64,000 bases of DNA. Origin: DATBHW01 sp035307385 (GTDB lineage: Bacteria; Chloroflexota; Ktedonobacteria; Ktedonobacterales; DATBGS01). Position numbers and translations under genes: made by a program. Where the stretch lies: NCBI GenBank assembly GCA_035307385.1, contig DATGID010000079.1, positions 186,001 to 250,000 of the forward strand. The letters run 5' to 3'. Positions 25,179 through 33,821 of this stretch are shown in pieces. Each line of letters opens with the position of its first letter. Positions within the stretch are counted from its first letter, which is position 1. The notes under the pieces are model-generated. The model was not told the DNA's origin and did no database searches. It saw nothing but the letters and a program-made list of their open reading frames with translations.

Positions 25179-25309
25179 GGCATCTCTTCATCGCGTCGTG
25201 TTCACTCAACTTTTGCGAACCTTTTTGGTTGGCTCGAACGTTAGAGAAGATAAGCAGATCGGATGAGGTGGGTGGACAGCGCAGTCCTGATACATGCGAG
25301 GTGGCAAAC

Positions 25310-26824
25310 GTGTCCTTGACGGCGAAGCGGTTTCTCTGTTTGCATGGTCATTTCTATCAGCCTCCGCGTGAAGACCCCTTCACCGGCCAGGTGCCCTCAG
25401 AGCCAGGGGCCAGCCCGTATGCCAACTTCAACGAAAAGATCACTGCGGAGTGCTATCGTCCCAATGCCGAGGCCGGAAATTTCGAGTACATCAGCTTTAA
25501 CCTCGGACCAACGCTAGCCGCCTGGATAGAGCAGCACGCGCCCGATGTCTACGCGCGTATCATCGCGGCTGATCGGCATAATGTCGAGCAAACAGGCCAC
25601 GGAAACGCGCTCGCGCAGGCGTATAACCATACCATCCTGCCGCTGGCAACCGAGCGCGACAAGCAGACGCAGGTTGCCTGGGGCGTCGCCGATTTTCAAC
25701 AGCGCTTTGGCCGCGCGCCGGAAGGCATGTGGCTGGCCGAAACGGCGGTTGATCTGCCCAGCCTGGAGGCGCTGGCCGACGCCAACATCAAATACACGGT
25801 GCTGGCTCCCTGGCAGGCGGCGGAAGCGGTTGATGTCACCGAACCCTATCTGGTGCGCCTGCCCAGCGGGCGCGCCCTGACCGTCTTTTTCTATAATGCT
25901 CCCCTTTCAGGGGATGTTTCTTTTCAGTCGGACGCGACGCGCAACGCCGACCTCTTCGCGGCTGGCTATCTGCCCAACCATCTGAACCACGCCAAGGAAC
26001 AGCGCGGCGAGCCGCAGTTGATTACCGTGGCAACCGATGGTGAACTCTATGGACATCACAAACCCTGGCGCGACAAGTTCCTGACGCATCTGGTGCGCAA
26101 GGGCGCGCCCTCTTATGGCTTCGAGGTCTGCTCGCTGAGCGCCTATTTCCATCGCTTCCCCGCCCAGCGCGAAATCCGCCTGCACACGCCCAGCTCCTGG
26201 AGCTGCCATCATGGCATCTTGCGCTGGGGCGAAGGCTGCGGCTGCACCGAGGGCGATTCGCGCTGGAAACCGGCGCTGCGCCGCGCGTTCGACCATCTGG
26301 CCGAGCGCGGCGACGCGCTCTTTGAGCAGGGCCTGGCGCACACCATCGAAGACCCCTGGGCCGCCCGCAACGATTATCTGGCGCTGCGCCAGGGCTGGAT
26401 GACGCCCGAAGCTTTCTGGGAGCAGCACGGCAAAAAAGGCCACGCCTTGTGGCATCGCCTGGGCAAAGGACATTCTCCCAAGGATGAGCGCGCGCTCAAA
26501 CGGACGCTGCTGCTGCTGGAGGCGCAGTTTTATCAGCAGTGGATGTACACCAGTTGTGGCTTCTTCTTTGAAGACCTCAATCGCCTGGAGCCGCGCAACG
26601 ACATTGCCTTCGCCCGCCGGGCCATCAGCCTCTATTGGCAGGCGACAGAGGAAGACGTGCAGGCGAACTTTCTGGCTGATCTGGCGCAGGCCAAAAGCTG
26701 GCGCGGCGGCCTGACCGGCGCTGATCTCTATCGGCAGCTTCCGCAGGTGGACAGCCATCTTTTGCCCTCTGCTGAAACCGCTGCCGGAACCGCTGCCGCG
26801 CCCCGCAGCGATTCAGCCGCCTGA
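25310..26824 (+). CDS. Glycoside hydrolase family 57 protein (DUF3536-type, short form)
   Basis: A 504-residue cytosolic protein. The N-terminal GH57 (beta/alpha)7 barrel starts FLCLHGHFYQPPREDP and contains PEGMWLAETAVD, where Glu is the expected nucleophile, then TDGELYGHHKPW. Later segments such as SSWSCHHGILRWGEGCGC match the DUF3536 region that follows the GH57 domain in this subfamily, but the protein ends about 300 residues earlier than typical long members. Substrate is probably an alpha-glucan. GTG 25310 (GAGGTGG upstream) was chosen over a TTG 27 codons earlier. trmD follows after 53 bases. Confidence 0.85.
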   Translation: MSLTAKRFLCLHGHFYQPPREDPFTGQVPSEPGASPYANFNEKITAECYRPNAEAGNFEYISFNLGPTLAAWIEQHAPDVYARIIAADRHNVEQTGHGNALAQAYNHTILPLATERDKQTQVAWGVADFQQRFGRAPEGMWLAETAVDLPSLEALADANIKYTVLAPWQAAEAVDVTEPYLVRLPSGRALTVFFYNAPLSGDVSFQSDATRNADLFAAGYLPNHLNHAKEQRGEPQLITVATDGELYGHHKPWRDKFLTHLVRKGAPSYGFEVCSLSAYFHRFPAQREIRLHTPSSWSCHHGILRWGEGCGCTEGDSRWKPALRRAFDHLAERGDALFEQGLAHTIEDPWAARNDYLALRQGWMTPEAFWEQHGKKGHALWHRLGKGHSPKDERALKRTLLLLEAQFYQQWMYTSCGFFFEDLNRLEPRNDIAFARRAISLYWQATEEDVQANFLADLAQAKSWRGGLTGADLYRQLPQVDSHLLPSAETAAGTAAAPRSDSAA

Positions 26825-26877
26825 GCGGCTCGCGCGTCGCCCCAGAGAAACCGGCTCTTTTGTTGTATCATGCCTCT

Positions 26878-27630
26878 ATGCATATCGATGTCTTTACCCT
26901 CTTTCCAGGGATGTTTCGCGGGCCATTCGAGGAAAGCATCCTCAAGCGTGCGCAGGATGAAGGGCTGCTTTCCCTGGCGCTGCATAATATCCGCGACGCC
27001 ACCACCGATAAGCACCATATCGTCGATGATTACCCCTATGGCGGCGGCGCGGGCATGGTCATGAAGCCGGGGCCGGTCTTTGCCGCCGTCGAGACCATCT
27101 ATCAGGGTGGCCCCATCATCCTGCTTACTCCCCAGGGCCGTCTCTTCACCCAGGCCGAGGCTCAGCGCCTGTCCCAGGAGCCGCGCCTGAGCCTGATCTG
27201 CGGGCATTATGAGGGCGTCGACGAGCGCATTTGTGCCCACCTTGCCACCGACGAACTCTCGATTGGCGATTATGTCCTGACCGGCGGCGAACTCGCGGCT
27301 ATGGTCATCATCGATGCGGTCAGCCGTCTGGTGCCGGGTGTGCTGGGCGGCCCAGCCTCCGTGATCGAGGAATCGCACAGCAGTGGCCTGTTAGAATACC
27401 CCCACTATACGCGCCCACCCGACTTTCGCGGCTGGCAAGTGCCCCCCATCCTGCTCAGCGGCAACCATGGCGCGGTCGAACGCTGGCGGCGCAAAGAGGC
27501 GCTGCGCCGCACGCGCGCCCGCCGCCCCGATCTGCTGGCGAAGGTCGAACTCGGCAAGCTTGACCTCAAGCTGCTGGCCGAGATTGAAGCCGAAGAAGCC
27601 GCGCCCGCATCCGATCAGGACGAGACATGA
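26878..27630 (+). CDS. trmD: tRNA (guanine37-N1)-methyltransferase
   Basis: A 250-residue SPOUT-class enzyme that methylates G37 of tRNAs reading CNN codons, preventing frameshifts. The N-terminus MHIDVFTLFPGMFRGPFEES is diagnostic; YGGGAGMVMKPGP, LICGHYEGVDER and the trefoil-knot segment IGDYVLTGGELAAMVIIDA are in place. ATG 26878 gives the usual length; no strong Shine-Dalgarno is visible. The typical rimM-trmD-rplS cluster is absent, so the gene is relocated here beside a GH57 gene. Confidence 0.95.
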   Translation: MHIDVFTLFPGMFRGPFEESILKRAQDEGLLSLALHNIRDATTDKHHIVDDYPYGGGAGMVMKPGPVFAAVETIYQGGPIILLTPQGRLFTQAEAQRLSQEPRLSLICGHYEGVDERICAHLATDELSIGDYVLTGGELAAMVIIDAVSRLVPGVLGGPASVIEESHSSGLLEYPHYTRPPDFRGWQVPPILLSGNHGAVERWRRKEALRRTRARRPDLLAKVELGKLDLKLLAEIEAEEAAPASDQDET

Positions 27631-27647
27631 CGTTCTTTACCGTAGGC

Positions 27648-27701
27648 TAGTCAAAATGCCTCCATTTGGATATAATACAAGGGTCATGCCGATGATGACC
27701 C
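27648..27701 (+). promoter_or_regulatory. Promoter of the ferredoxin gene with adjoining palindrome
   Basis: TAGTCA and TATAAT (27671-27676) with a 17-base spacer are followed at once by GGGTCAT-N7-ATGACCC (27681-27701), which straddles the expected transcription start. A second TATAAT at 27741-27746 has no good -35. The palindrome is placed as a repressor site would be. Confidence 0.5.
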
Positions 27702-27868
27702 ATGCTCAAAATATGTGGCGCATCTCTGGATAAAAATCGTTATAATACAGCGATAGAGAACGCGGGCTATGAAGGCCGTCTCTTAAGACAAGCGAAGATG
27801 GTCAACCGCATCTAACAAGCTCGCCGATCAGGCATAGCAAATAAAGGTGGAAAAGGAAGGTAGACCCG

Positions 27869-28132
27869 ATGACCTACGTCATTACCGAACCCTGTGTGGA
27901 TGTCAAAGACGCCTCGTGTGTGGATGTATGCCCGGTAGACTGCATTCACCCCACGGAGAGCGAAGACGGCTTTGCCGAGGTGAAGATGCTCTACATCAAC
28001 CCCGATGAGTGCATCGACTGCGGCGCGTGCGAGCCAGCCTGCCCGGTGAATGCCATCTATGAAGAGAGCGCCGTTCCAGAGCAGTGGCGGCAATATATTA
28101 AGATCAACGCCGATTTCTTCAAGAATGCCTAG
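27869..28132 (+). CDS. fdxA: 7Fe ferredoxin (3Fe-4S/4Fe-4S)
   Basis: An 87-residue low-potential electron carrier. The first half has CVDVKDASCVDVCPVDC: the first cluster has Cys with a residue other than Cys at the position between, giving a 3Fe-4S pattern, and a Cys-Pro that serves the second cluster. The second half CIDCGACEPACPV is a complete CxxCxxCxxxCP 4Fe-4S motif. The tail HADFF-type sequence (KINADFFKNA) is typical of FdxA. ATG 27869 follows GGAAGG. It is monocistronic, with a promoter and palindrome upstream and strong palindromes downstream. Confidence 0.93.
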   Translation: MTYVITEPCVDVKDASCVDVCPVDCIHPTESEDGFAEVKMLYINPDECIDCGACEPACPVNAIYEESAVPEQWRQYIKINADFFKNA

Positions 28133-28185
28133 TTCGCGCCTATCGACTCACCCAAACAGGCGATAGTCCCCAGGCCAGAAGACGC

Positions 28186-28257
28186 GGCAGACGCGTCTGC
28201 CACAGACAGTGCCGTCTGGAAGGCTGCTAAACGTTTAGCAGCCTTCCAGACGGCACT
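28186..28257. terminator. Two tandem perfect palindromes between convergent genes
   Basis: GGCAGACGCGTCTGCC (28186-28201) is a perfect 16-base palindrome. It is followed at 28208-28257 by a perfect 50-base palindrome with 24-base arms reading AGTGCCGTCTGGAAGGCTGC outwards-in and a CG centre. It separates fdxA from the convergent ABC ATPase gene and can act as a bidirectional terminator. Confidence 0.7.
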
Positions 28258-28286
28258 TCACATGCTTATGCTGCCCTGCACCAGCC

Positions 28287-29165
28287 TTACAGAATGAGCC
28301 GCAGGAAGCTCTGCGTGCGCTCGTGCCCCGGGTTATTGAAGATGTCGTTGGGTTTGCCCTCTTCGATAATGTTGCCCTGGTCCATGAAGATCACGCGATC
28401 AGCCACCTCGCGCGCAAAGCCCATCTCGTGCGTCACCACAATCATGGTCATGCCCTCTTCGGCAAGCTGGCGCATCACCTTCAGCACCTCGCCAACCAAT
28501 TCCGGGTCCAGCGCCGAGGTTGCCTCGTCGAAGAGCATCAGCTTTGGGTTCATAGCGAGGGCACGTGCGATGGCGACGCGCTGCTGCTGCCCGCCGGAAA
28601 GCGCGGCAGGGTAGTTGTTGACTTTATCCGCCAGCCCCACTTTAGCGAGCAAGGTATGGGCGCGTTCCACCGCCTGGGCCTTGGGGACGCGAAGCACATG
28701 GGTGGGCGCTTCGATCACGTTTTCCAGCGCCGTCAGGTGCGGGAACAGGTTGAACCGTTGGAAGACCATGCCAATTTGCGAGCGCATGCGGGCAATGCTC
28801 CGCTCGCTGTCCTCCACGATCTTGCCCCGCTCCTCCCGGTAGCCAACCAGTTGCCCATCCACGGAGATACGCCCGCCCTGGATTTTTTCCAGATGATTGA
28901 TGCAGCGCAGGAACGTCGTTTTCCCCGAGCCGCTTGGCCCGATAATCACCACCTTCTCGCCGCGCTGCACCGTCATGCTCACTCCGCTCAGGCATTCAAC
29001 ACTTCCATAGCGCTTGACGACCTGCTCGGCCTGCACCATGGGCACGCCTGGGTGCGTTTGGCGCAGCGCTTCCGCGCTGACGAGTGACGCCGCCTGATCG
29101 CTGATTGCCAGCGCCGGGCTGTCTTGTTCACCAGCCTCGGTCAGTGAGAATGGTTGTTCTTCCAC
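28287..29165 (-). CDS. Polar amino-acid ABC transporter ATPase
   Basis: A 292-residue ATPase of the GlnQ/HisP class. Walker A GPSGSGKTT, Q-loop VFQRFNLFPHL, signature LSGGQQQR, Walker B LMLFDEATSALDPE and the H-loop VVTHEM are all present. A 50-residue extension precedes the core (about 1-50, acidic and low complexity), which most relatives lack. GTG 29165 follows GGGAGGAGG. It is the last gene of a solute-binding protein/permease/ATPase operon. Confidence 0.92.
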   Translation of the reverse strand: MEEQPFSLTEAGEQDSPALAISDQAASLVSAEALRQTHPGVPMVQAEQVVKRYGSVECLSGVSMTVQRGEKVVIIGPSGSGKTTFLRCINHLEKIQGGRISVDGQLVGYREERGKIVEDSERSIARMRSQIGMVFQRFNLFPHLTALENVIEAPTHVLRVPKAQAVERAHTLLAKVGLADKVNNYPAALSGGQQQRVAIARALAMNPKLMLFDEATSALDPELVGEVLKVMRQLAEEGMTMIVVTHEMGFAREVADRVIFMDQGNIIEEGKPNDIFNNPGHERTQSFLRLIL

Positions 29166-29224
29166 CAGATACCTCCTCCCGTTTGCTGAGATGCTCTGTT
29201 TCGTGGCGGCTGCGCCCGCGATTT

Positions 29225-30058
29225 TTATGCCGCTGCGGGGCGACCACGCACGCCGGTCATACGCTGCCACCAGGGTGTCTGGACGAGTTTCACTTGCTTT
29301 GAAGCGCTAAAGGTCCGTTCCAGCCAGCGCTGCACCAGACTCCACAGCGTCGTCAACACCAGATACCAGACGCAGGCGACAAAGAAAAGTTCGAGCGAGG
29401 CGAACAGCGCCGCCGCAAACTGCTCGGCGGTCCCGAACAGTTCCAGCAGCGCCACCGCCGAGGCCAGTGAAGTATTCTTCATCATGCTGTTGAATTCATT
29501 GCCCAGCGGCGGAATAATCACCCGGAACGCCTGCGGCAGCACGATGCGGCGCATGGCCTGAATGTAGGTCATTCCCAACGATCTGGCGGCCTCCAACTGC
29601 CCACTGTCTACCGAACTGATGCCCGCGCGCACGATCTCTGCCATGTAGGCGCCCTCATTGAGCGAAAGGGCCAGAAACGCGGCAGTGAAGGAATCGACGG
29701 TGAGGTGAAAGAAGGGGAAGACGTTGTAGATGATGATAATTTGTACCAGCAGCGGCGTGCCCCGAAAGAGCCAGATGTACAAATCGGCCAGCGCGCGCAG
29801 CGGCCAGAGCAGCCCTCTGATCGCTCGATCAAAAGGCGGCGCGGCAGTGATCACAAAACGCGGGTCTTTGACCAGCGCCAGCAGCAGACCGATCAGGCTC
29901 CCGGTAAGCTGCGCGATGACGGCCAGCCGCAGCGTCAGCCAGACCCCCTGGAGAATGAAGGGGTTGAACAGATACCTGGCAACAATGCTCCAATCGAAGT
30001 TGCCGCCCAGCGTGAAGATATAAACAAGGAAGTCCCAGATGGGTTGCAGTGGATTCAC
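29225..30058 (-). CDS. Polar amino-acid ABC transporter permease
   Basis: A 277-residue inner-membrane protein with five or so helices, starting with an amphipathic N-terminal segment. The EAA loop that docks to the ATPase is LEAARSLGMTYIQAMRRIVLPQA. The family HisM/GlnP (3-TM inner core) motif and a long periplasmic loop are recognisable. GTG 30058 is preceded by AGGGGGGAAC. It lies between a solute-binding protein gene and the ATPase gene; a terminator-like hairpin separates it from the first. Confidence 0.9.
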   Translation of the reverse strand: MNPLQPIWDFLVYIFTLGGNFDWSIVARYLFNPFILQGVWLTLRLAVIAQLTGSLIGLLLALVKDPRFVITAAPPFDRAIRGLLWPLRALADLYIWLFRGTPLLVQIIIIYNVFPFFHLTVDSFTAAFLALSLNEGAYMAEIVRAGISSVDSGQLEAARSLGMTYIQAMRRIVLPQAFRVIIPPLGNEFNSMMKNTSLASAVALLELFGTAEQFAAALFASLELFFVACVWYLVLTTLWSLVQRWLERTFSASKQVKLVQTPWWQRMTGVRGRPAAA

Positions 30059-30093
30059 GTTCCCCCCTATTAATGAAGAACCGAAGCCTGCTT

Positions 30094-30141
30094 TATAAAA
30101 CCCCCAGGCAGCACTGAGATGCTCTTTTCGCTGCCTGGGGG
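30094..30141 (-). terminator. Attenuating terminator inside the amino-acid ABC operon
   Basis: GCTGCCTGGGGG and CCCCCAGGCAGC (12 bp) with a following TTTTATA run on the reverse strand. It sits between the solute-binding protein gene and the permease, and so would lower expression of the membrane parts relative to the binding protein. Confidence 0.8.
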
Positions 30142-30174
30142 TCTGGTGTCCTGCGCTACATACAGAGTCAGCGG

Positions 30175-31104
30175 CTAGGAGCAGACGAACTGACTGGCTG
30201 GCAGCCCGCCGCTTTGCTGGCCCCATTGATTCAAGATGCTGGTATATTTGCCATCTTGCTGCATGGAGCAGAGCGCCTTCTTCACTGCCAATTCTAACTG
30301 CGCGTTATCCTTGCGCATCACAATGCCTTCCGGCGACGGGGCAACGGTGATTGGCCCTTGCTGCACTTTGCCAGGGTTCTTCGTGACGTAGTAGCCCGTG
30401 ACCGGCGAGTCCTGATAGGTCGCAACGGCGCGCCCGTTGAGCAACTGCGTGATGACATCATCCTGCGAGGTAAAGCTGAGAATGTTGACATTCTTCGAGG
30501 CGCACGCGCCGCCCTTCGCATTCAGCGCGTTCAGTTCGTCCAGTTCGACGGTGGCCTTCTCCACGGCGACGGTCTTGCCGCAGAGGTCGCTGAGCGCCTG
30601 GATGTTCTGCGGGTTGCCATTGGCGACCAGCAGGGATTCGCCCGCCTGGAAGTAGGGCACCATATCCACCTTCTGCTCGCGGTCAGAGGTAATCGAGAAC
30701 GCCGAGATGGACAGGTCATAGCGCTGGTGGCCCAGGGCCGGCGTGGTCAGGCCGGTGATGATGCTGTCGAACGATGTTGGCACAATGGTCACCGTGCCCA
30801 GGCAGATGCGCTTGCCGATTTCACGAATGATGTCCAGATCAAAGCCGATGTAGTTGTTGGGGTTGTTGGGGTCCTGGAACTCCTGAGGGGGATACGTGGT
30901 GTCGCTGGCGACGGTCAGTGTGTTGTTGACCGCCAGATTGAACTTGGAGGTATCAAAGCTCGTACCTCCGACCGTACAACTGGTGGTGTTGCTGCTGCCA
31001 GTGCCACCCGAACCACAGGCGGCTAAGAGAGATGTAAAAATCAGTGCAACGGCGAGGACCGACGCCATGGCGCCAAAACGCCGAAGATGAGATTGTGCAG
31101 TCAT
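30175..31104 (-). CDS. Amino-acid ABC solute-binding lipoprotein
   Basis: A 309-residue lipoprotein of family 3 (SBP_bac_3). Signal segment ends at LLAACGSG (lipobox, Cys30). The mature domain has NTLTVASDTTYPPQEFQ, the FDLDIIREIGKRICLG and KVDMVPYFQAGESLLV segments and the EKATVELDELNAL hinge. It binds a polar amino acid outside the membrane and delivers it to the downstream permease. ATG 31104 follows AAGGAGGTGCAGCT. A promoter lies at 31171-31199. Confidence 0.92.
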   Translation of the reverse strand: MTAQSHLRRFGAMASVLAVALIFTSLLAACGSGGTGSSNTTSCTVGGTSFDTSKFNLAVNNTLTVASDTTYPPQEFQDPNNPNNYIGFDLDIIREIGKRICLGTVTIVPTSFDSIITGLTTPALGHQRYDLSISAFSITSDREQKVDMVPYFQAGESLLVANGNPQNIQALSDLCGKTVAVEKATVELDELNALNAKGGACASKNVNILSFTSQDDVITQLLNGRAVATYQDSPVTGYYVTKNPGKVQQGPITVAPSPEGIVMRKDNAQLELAVKKALCSMQQDGKYTSILNQWGQQSGGLPASQFVCS

Positions 31105-31170
31105 AGCTGCACCTCCTTACCAGGCTGTTTGTAAGCGGCTTTTACGCCGCCTTACTGTTGGGGTGGTAGG

Positions 31171-31199
31171 AGTGTAGCATAGACCAATCAAAAAAGCAA
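31171..31199 (-). promoter_or_regulatory. Promoter of the amino-acid ABC operon
   Basis: Reverse-strand TTGCTT and TACACT separated by 17 bases, about 65 bases before the solute-binding protein start. A GGCGG/CCGCC stem-like sequence follows in the leader. Confidence 0.6.
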
Positions 31200-31550
31200 T
31201 CAAATCTTGGGTTCTTGCCGGTCCTCGGCGCTGCCTGAATCGACGAGTCCTCCCGGCGTCACCAACGGCGAATCGCCCCAGTCCGGTGGGCCGCCCTCTT
31301 CCACCGACATTCTGGCAGGAACCATCGGTGAAGCGCCCAAAAAGTCGCCTTCGGCGCGGCTGGGGGCCAGTCGTGCCGCCAGAAACATCTCCTGGGCGGA
31401 ACTGAAGCGCTTGCTATCGGGCAAACGCAGATACATCTGCTGGGGAAAGTCTGGATACACGGCTTTGATGTCGTTGCGTGTCAGGCCGCGCGACCAATCG
31501 ATCTGGGCAAGCTGAGCGGCTAGCGTTCTCAACTCTTCTGGCTGTTGCAT
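31200..31550 (-). CDS. Unknown protein, 116 residues
   Basis: Not recognised. The N-terminal 70 residues look folded and helical (LAAQLAQIDWSRGLTRNDIK and YPDFPQQMYLRLPDSKRF), and the rest is Pro/Gly-rich and low complexity. ATG 31550 has AGGAGGT 7 bases upstream, which supports a real gene. It lies between the amino-acid ABC promoter and nadA and is transcribed in the same direction as both. Confidence 0.55.
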   Translation of the reverse strand: MQQPEELRTLAAQLAQIDWSRGLTRNDIKAVYPDFPQQMYLRLPDSKRFSSAQEMFLAARLAPSRAEGDFLGASPMVPARMSVEEGGPPDWGDSPLVTPGGLVDSGSAEDRQEPKI

Positions 31551-31622
31551 CGTGGACCTCCTGAACCTTTGTTAGCGTTTGGCATATTGGCAGAGCTGCA
31601 AGAAGTATGCCCACTCTACAGC

Positions 31623-31679
31623 TTGAGGGCATCAACAGCTTCAGCGCTTGTTGATGCCCTCAAAAGCACTTTCAAGTGC
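31623..31679 (-). terminator. Terminator of the nad operon
   Basis: GCACTT/AAGTGC (31666-31679) with TTTT just beyond on the reverse strand is followed by TTGAGGGCATCAACA paired with TGTTGATGCCCTCAA (15 bp, 31623-31663). It lies just after the nadA stop. Confidence 0.7.
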
Positions 31680-31685
31680 GAATTT

Positions 31686-32942
31686 TTACCCTTTGTTTGC
31701 CAGCATACGATCAAGCGCAACCCGCGCCCAATGCGCCGTCTCTTCATCGACCTTGACCTGATTGATCACCTGCCCATCCAGCAAGGCATCCAGCACCCAG
31801 GCCAGATATGCCGGATGAATGCGGTACATCGTCGCGCAAGGGCAGATCACCGGATCGAGGCAGAAGATCGTCTGCTCGGGATGCTCAGCGGCCAGCCGGT
31901 GCACCAGATTGATTTCGGTGCCTACGGCCCACTGCGTGCCAGCAGGCGCTTGCTCAATCTGCTGAATGATATACTCGGTTGAGCCGTTCAGATCGGCGGC
32001 GTCCACCACTTCGCGGCGGCATTCCGGATGCACCAGCACCTTGATGCCTGGGTATTCCGCCCGCGCTTTCTTCACCTGGTCCACGGTGAAGCGCTGGTGC
32101 GTCGTGCAATAGCCTTTCCAGAGCAGGATGCGCGCCTGGCGAAGCTGCTCGTCATCCTCGATGCCGCCGAACGCTTCGCGCTGGTTCCAGACAACCATCT
32201 GCTCATCAGGAATACCCATCTTCACGCCCGTATTGCGCCCCAGGTGTTCGTCGGGGAAGAACAGCACGCGCTGTCCCCGCGCAAAGGCCCACTTCAGCAC
32301 CGCCTCGGCATTCGACGACGTGCAGACGATGCCGCCGTTGCGCCCACAGAAGGCTTTCAGATTGGCTGCCGAGTTCATATAGGTCACGGGAATGACGCCC
32401 GCCAACTCCTGCCCATCCGGACCGATCACCGGGTCGAGCACGCCTGCGCTTTCCAGCGCCGCCCAGCATTCTTCGACCTCGCCAATGTCGGCCATATCAG
32501 CCATCGAGCAGCCTGCCGCCGGGTTGGGCAAGATCACCGTCTGATGTGGGCCGCTGAGGATGTCGGCGCTTTCGGCCATGAAATGCACGCCGCAGAAGAG
32601 AATATAGTCGGCCTCCGGATGCGAGGCGGCAAACTGCGCCAGCTTGAACGAATCGCCGCGCTCGTCGGCGTACTTGATGATCTCGTCACGCTGGTAGTGA
32701 TGCCCCAGAATCAGCAGCCGCTCGCCTAACAACTCGCGGGCATGAGCGATGCGCTGGTCAAGTTCTTCGGGCGACATCAGCGCGTACTCGCGCGGGATGC
32801 TGTCCGCGCGCTCCGCGCCCGCGTGGCGTGGGCGATGCAGCGTGGCAGTGCCCGCGCCCGCGCGTTCCTGGGCGCGCCATTCGGCCAGCACTGGCAGGAT
32901 TAGTTGTTCTTTGCTTTCAGCGCATTGTGATTGCAGAGCCAT
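31686..32942 (-). CDS. nadA: Quinolinate synthase A
   Basis: A 418-residue enzyme condensing iminoaspartate with dihydroxyacetone phosphate to quinolinate, using a 4Fe-4S cluster. LLILGHHYQRDEI, FCGVHFMAES, MNSAANLKAFCGRNG and VHPECRREVVDAAD (the cluster Cys residues are in these) and WAVGTEINLVHRLA are all conserved. The first 55 residues are a nonconserved extension. ATG 32942 is preceded by GAGGTGTTCTCTT. It is the last gene of nadB-nadC-nadA and follows nadC by 21 bases. Confidence 0.95.
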   Translation of the reverse strand: MALQSQCAESKEQLILPVLAEWRAQERAGAGTATLHRPRHAGAERADSIPREYALMSPEELDQRIAHARELLGERLLILGHHYQRDEIIKYADERGDSFKLAQFAASHPEADYILFCGVHFMAESADILSGPHQTVILPNPAAGCSMADMADIGEVEECWAALESAGVLDPVIGPDGQELAGVIPVTYMNSAANLKAFCGRNGGIVCTSSNAEAVLKWAFARGQRVLFFPDEHLGRNTGVKMGIPDEQMVVWNQREAFGGIEDDEQLRQARILLWKGYCTTHQRFTVDQVKKARAEYPGIKVLVHPECRREVVDAADLNGSTEYIIQQIEQAPAGTQWAVGTEINLVHRLAAEHPEQTIFCLDPVICPCATMYRIHPAYLAWVLDALLDGQVINQVKVDEETAHWARVALDRMLANKG

Positions 32943-32963
32943 AAGAGAACACCTCCGCTCTCT

Positions 32964-33821
32964 CTACTCGCATTCCAGCGAGAAATCGAAGTTCGGCGCC
33001 GAATGGGTGAGCGCGCCGATAGAAATAAAATCAACGCCCGTCGCCGCCACCTCCGCCAGCCGCTCCGGGTTCGTGCCGATGCCGCCGGATGCCTCGATCA
33101 AGATGCGTGGGTCATGCTGGCGAATCAGCGCCACCGCCTCGCGCTGCTGCCCCACGCTCATATTGTCCAGCAGAATCACATCGGCTCCCGCAGCCAGCGC
33201 TTCGCCCACCTGGTCCAGCGTCTCGCATTCCACCTCGACCTTCAGCAGATGCGGCGCATGCTTCCGCGCACCAGCGATGGCCGGGCCGATGCCGCCAGCG
33301 GCAGCGATATGGTTATCTTTAATCAGAATGCCGTCATCCAGGGCGAAGCGATGGTTACGCCCGCCGCCCACGCGCACCGCGTATTTTTCCAGGGCGCGCA
33401 GCCCCGGCGTCGTCTTGCGCGTGTCGATGATAGCCGCGCTGGTCCCTTCGATGGCGGCCACGCAGCGCGCCGTGAGTGTAGCGATGCCGGAAAACCGTCC
33501 CAGGAAGTTCAGCGCCGTGCGCTCTGCCGTCAGGATGCTGCGCGCGCTGCCCTGGATGCGTGCGATCTGCGCGTTGGGCGCGACCTCCGCACCATCGGGT
33601 ACCAGCCGCTCGGTATACAGCCCCGCGTCAACGGCATGAAAGACCGCCCCGGCTACGTCCAGCCCGGCAATCACGCCGCTCTGGCGTGTAATGATCGTGG
33701 CCGAAAGCTGGCGCTCTGCCGGAACCGTGGCGAGCGTGGTCACGTCGCCAAAACCAATATCTTCTTCCAGCGCCCGCGCAATCAGCGCCGGGTCAATCAG
33801 CAGCGTCTCGCCTTTAGGCAT
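32964..33821 (-). CDS. nadC: Nicotinate-nucleotide pyrophosphorylase (quinolinate phosphoribosyltransferase)
   Basis: A 285-residue enzyme making nicotinate mononucleotide from quinolinate and PRPP. EEDIGFGDVTT, RTALNFLGRFSGIATLT, DTRKTTPGLRALEKYAV and the GGGRNHRFALDDGILIKDNH segment supply the substrate-binding Arg, Lys and His residues of the family; EASGGI closes the barrel. It begins within the nadB 3' end (eight-base overlap), so the two are translationally coupled. Confidence 0.96.
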   Translation of the reverse strand: MPKGETLLIDPALIARALEEDIGFGDVTTLATVPAERQLSATIITRQSGVIAGLDVAGAVFHAVDAGLYTERLVPDGAEVAPNAQIARIQGSARSILTAERTALNFLGRFSGIATLTARCVAAIEGTSAAIIDTRKTTPGLRALEKYAVRVGGGRNHRFALDDGILIKDNHIAAAGGIGPAIAGARKHAPHLLKVEVECETLDQVGEALAAGADVILLDNMSVGQQREAVALIRQHDPRILIEASGGIGTNPERLAEVAATGVDFISIGALTHSAPNFDFSLECE

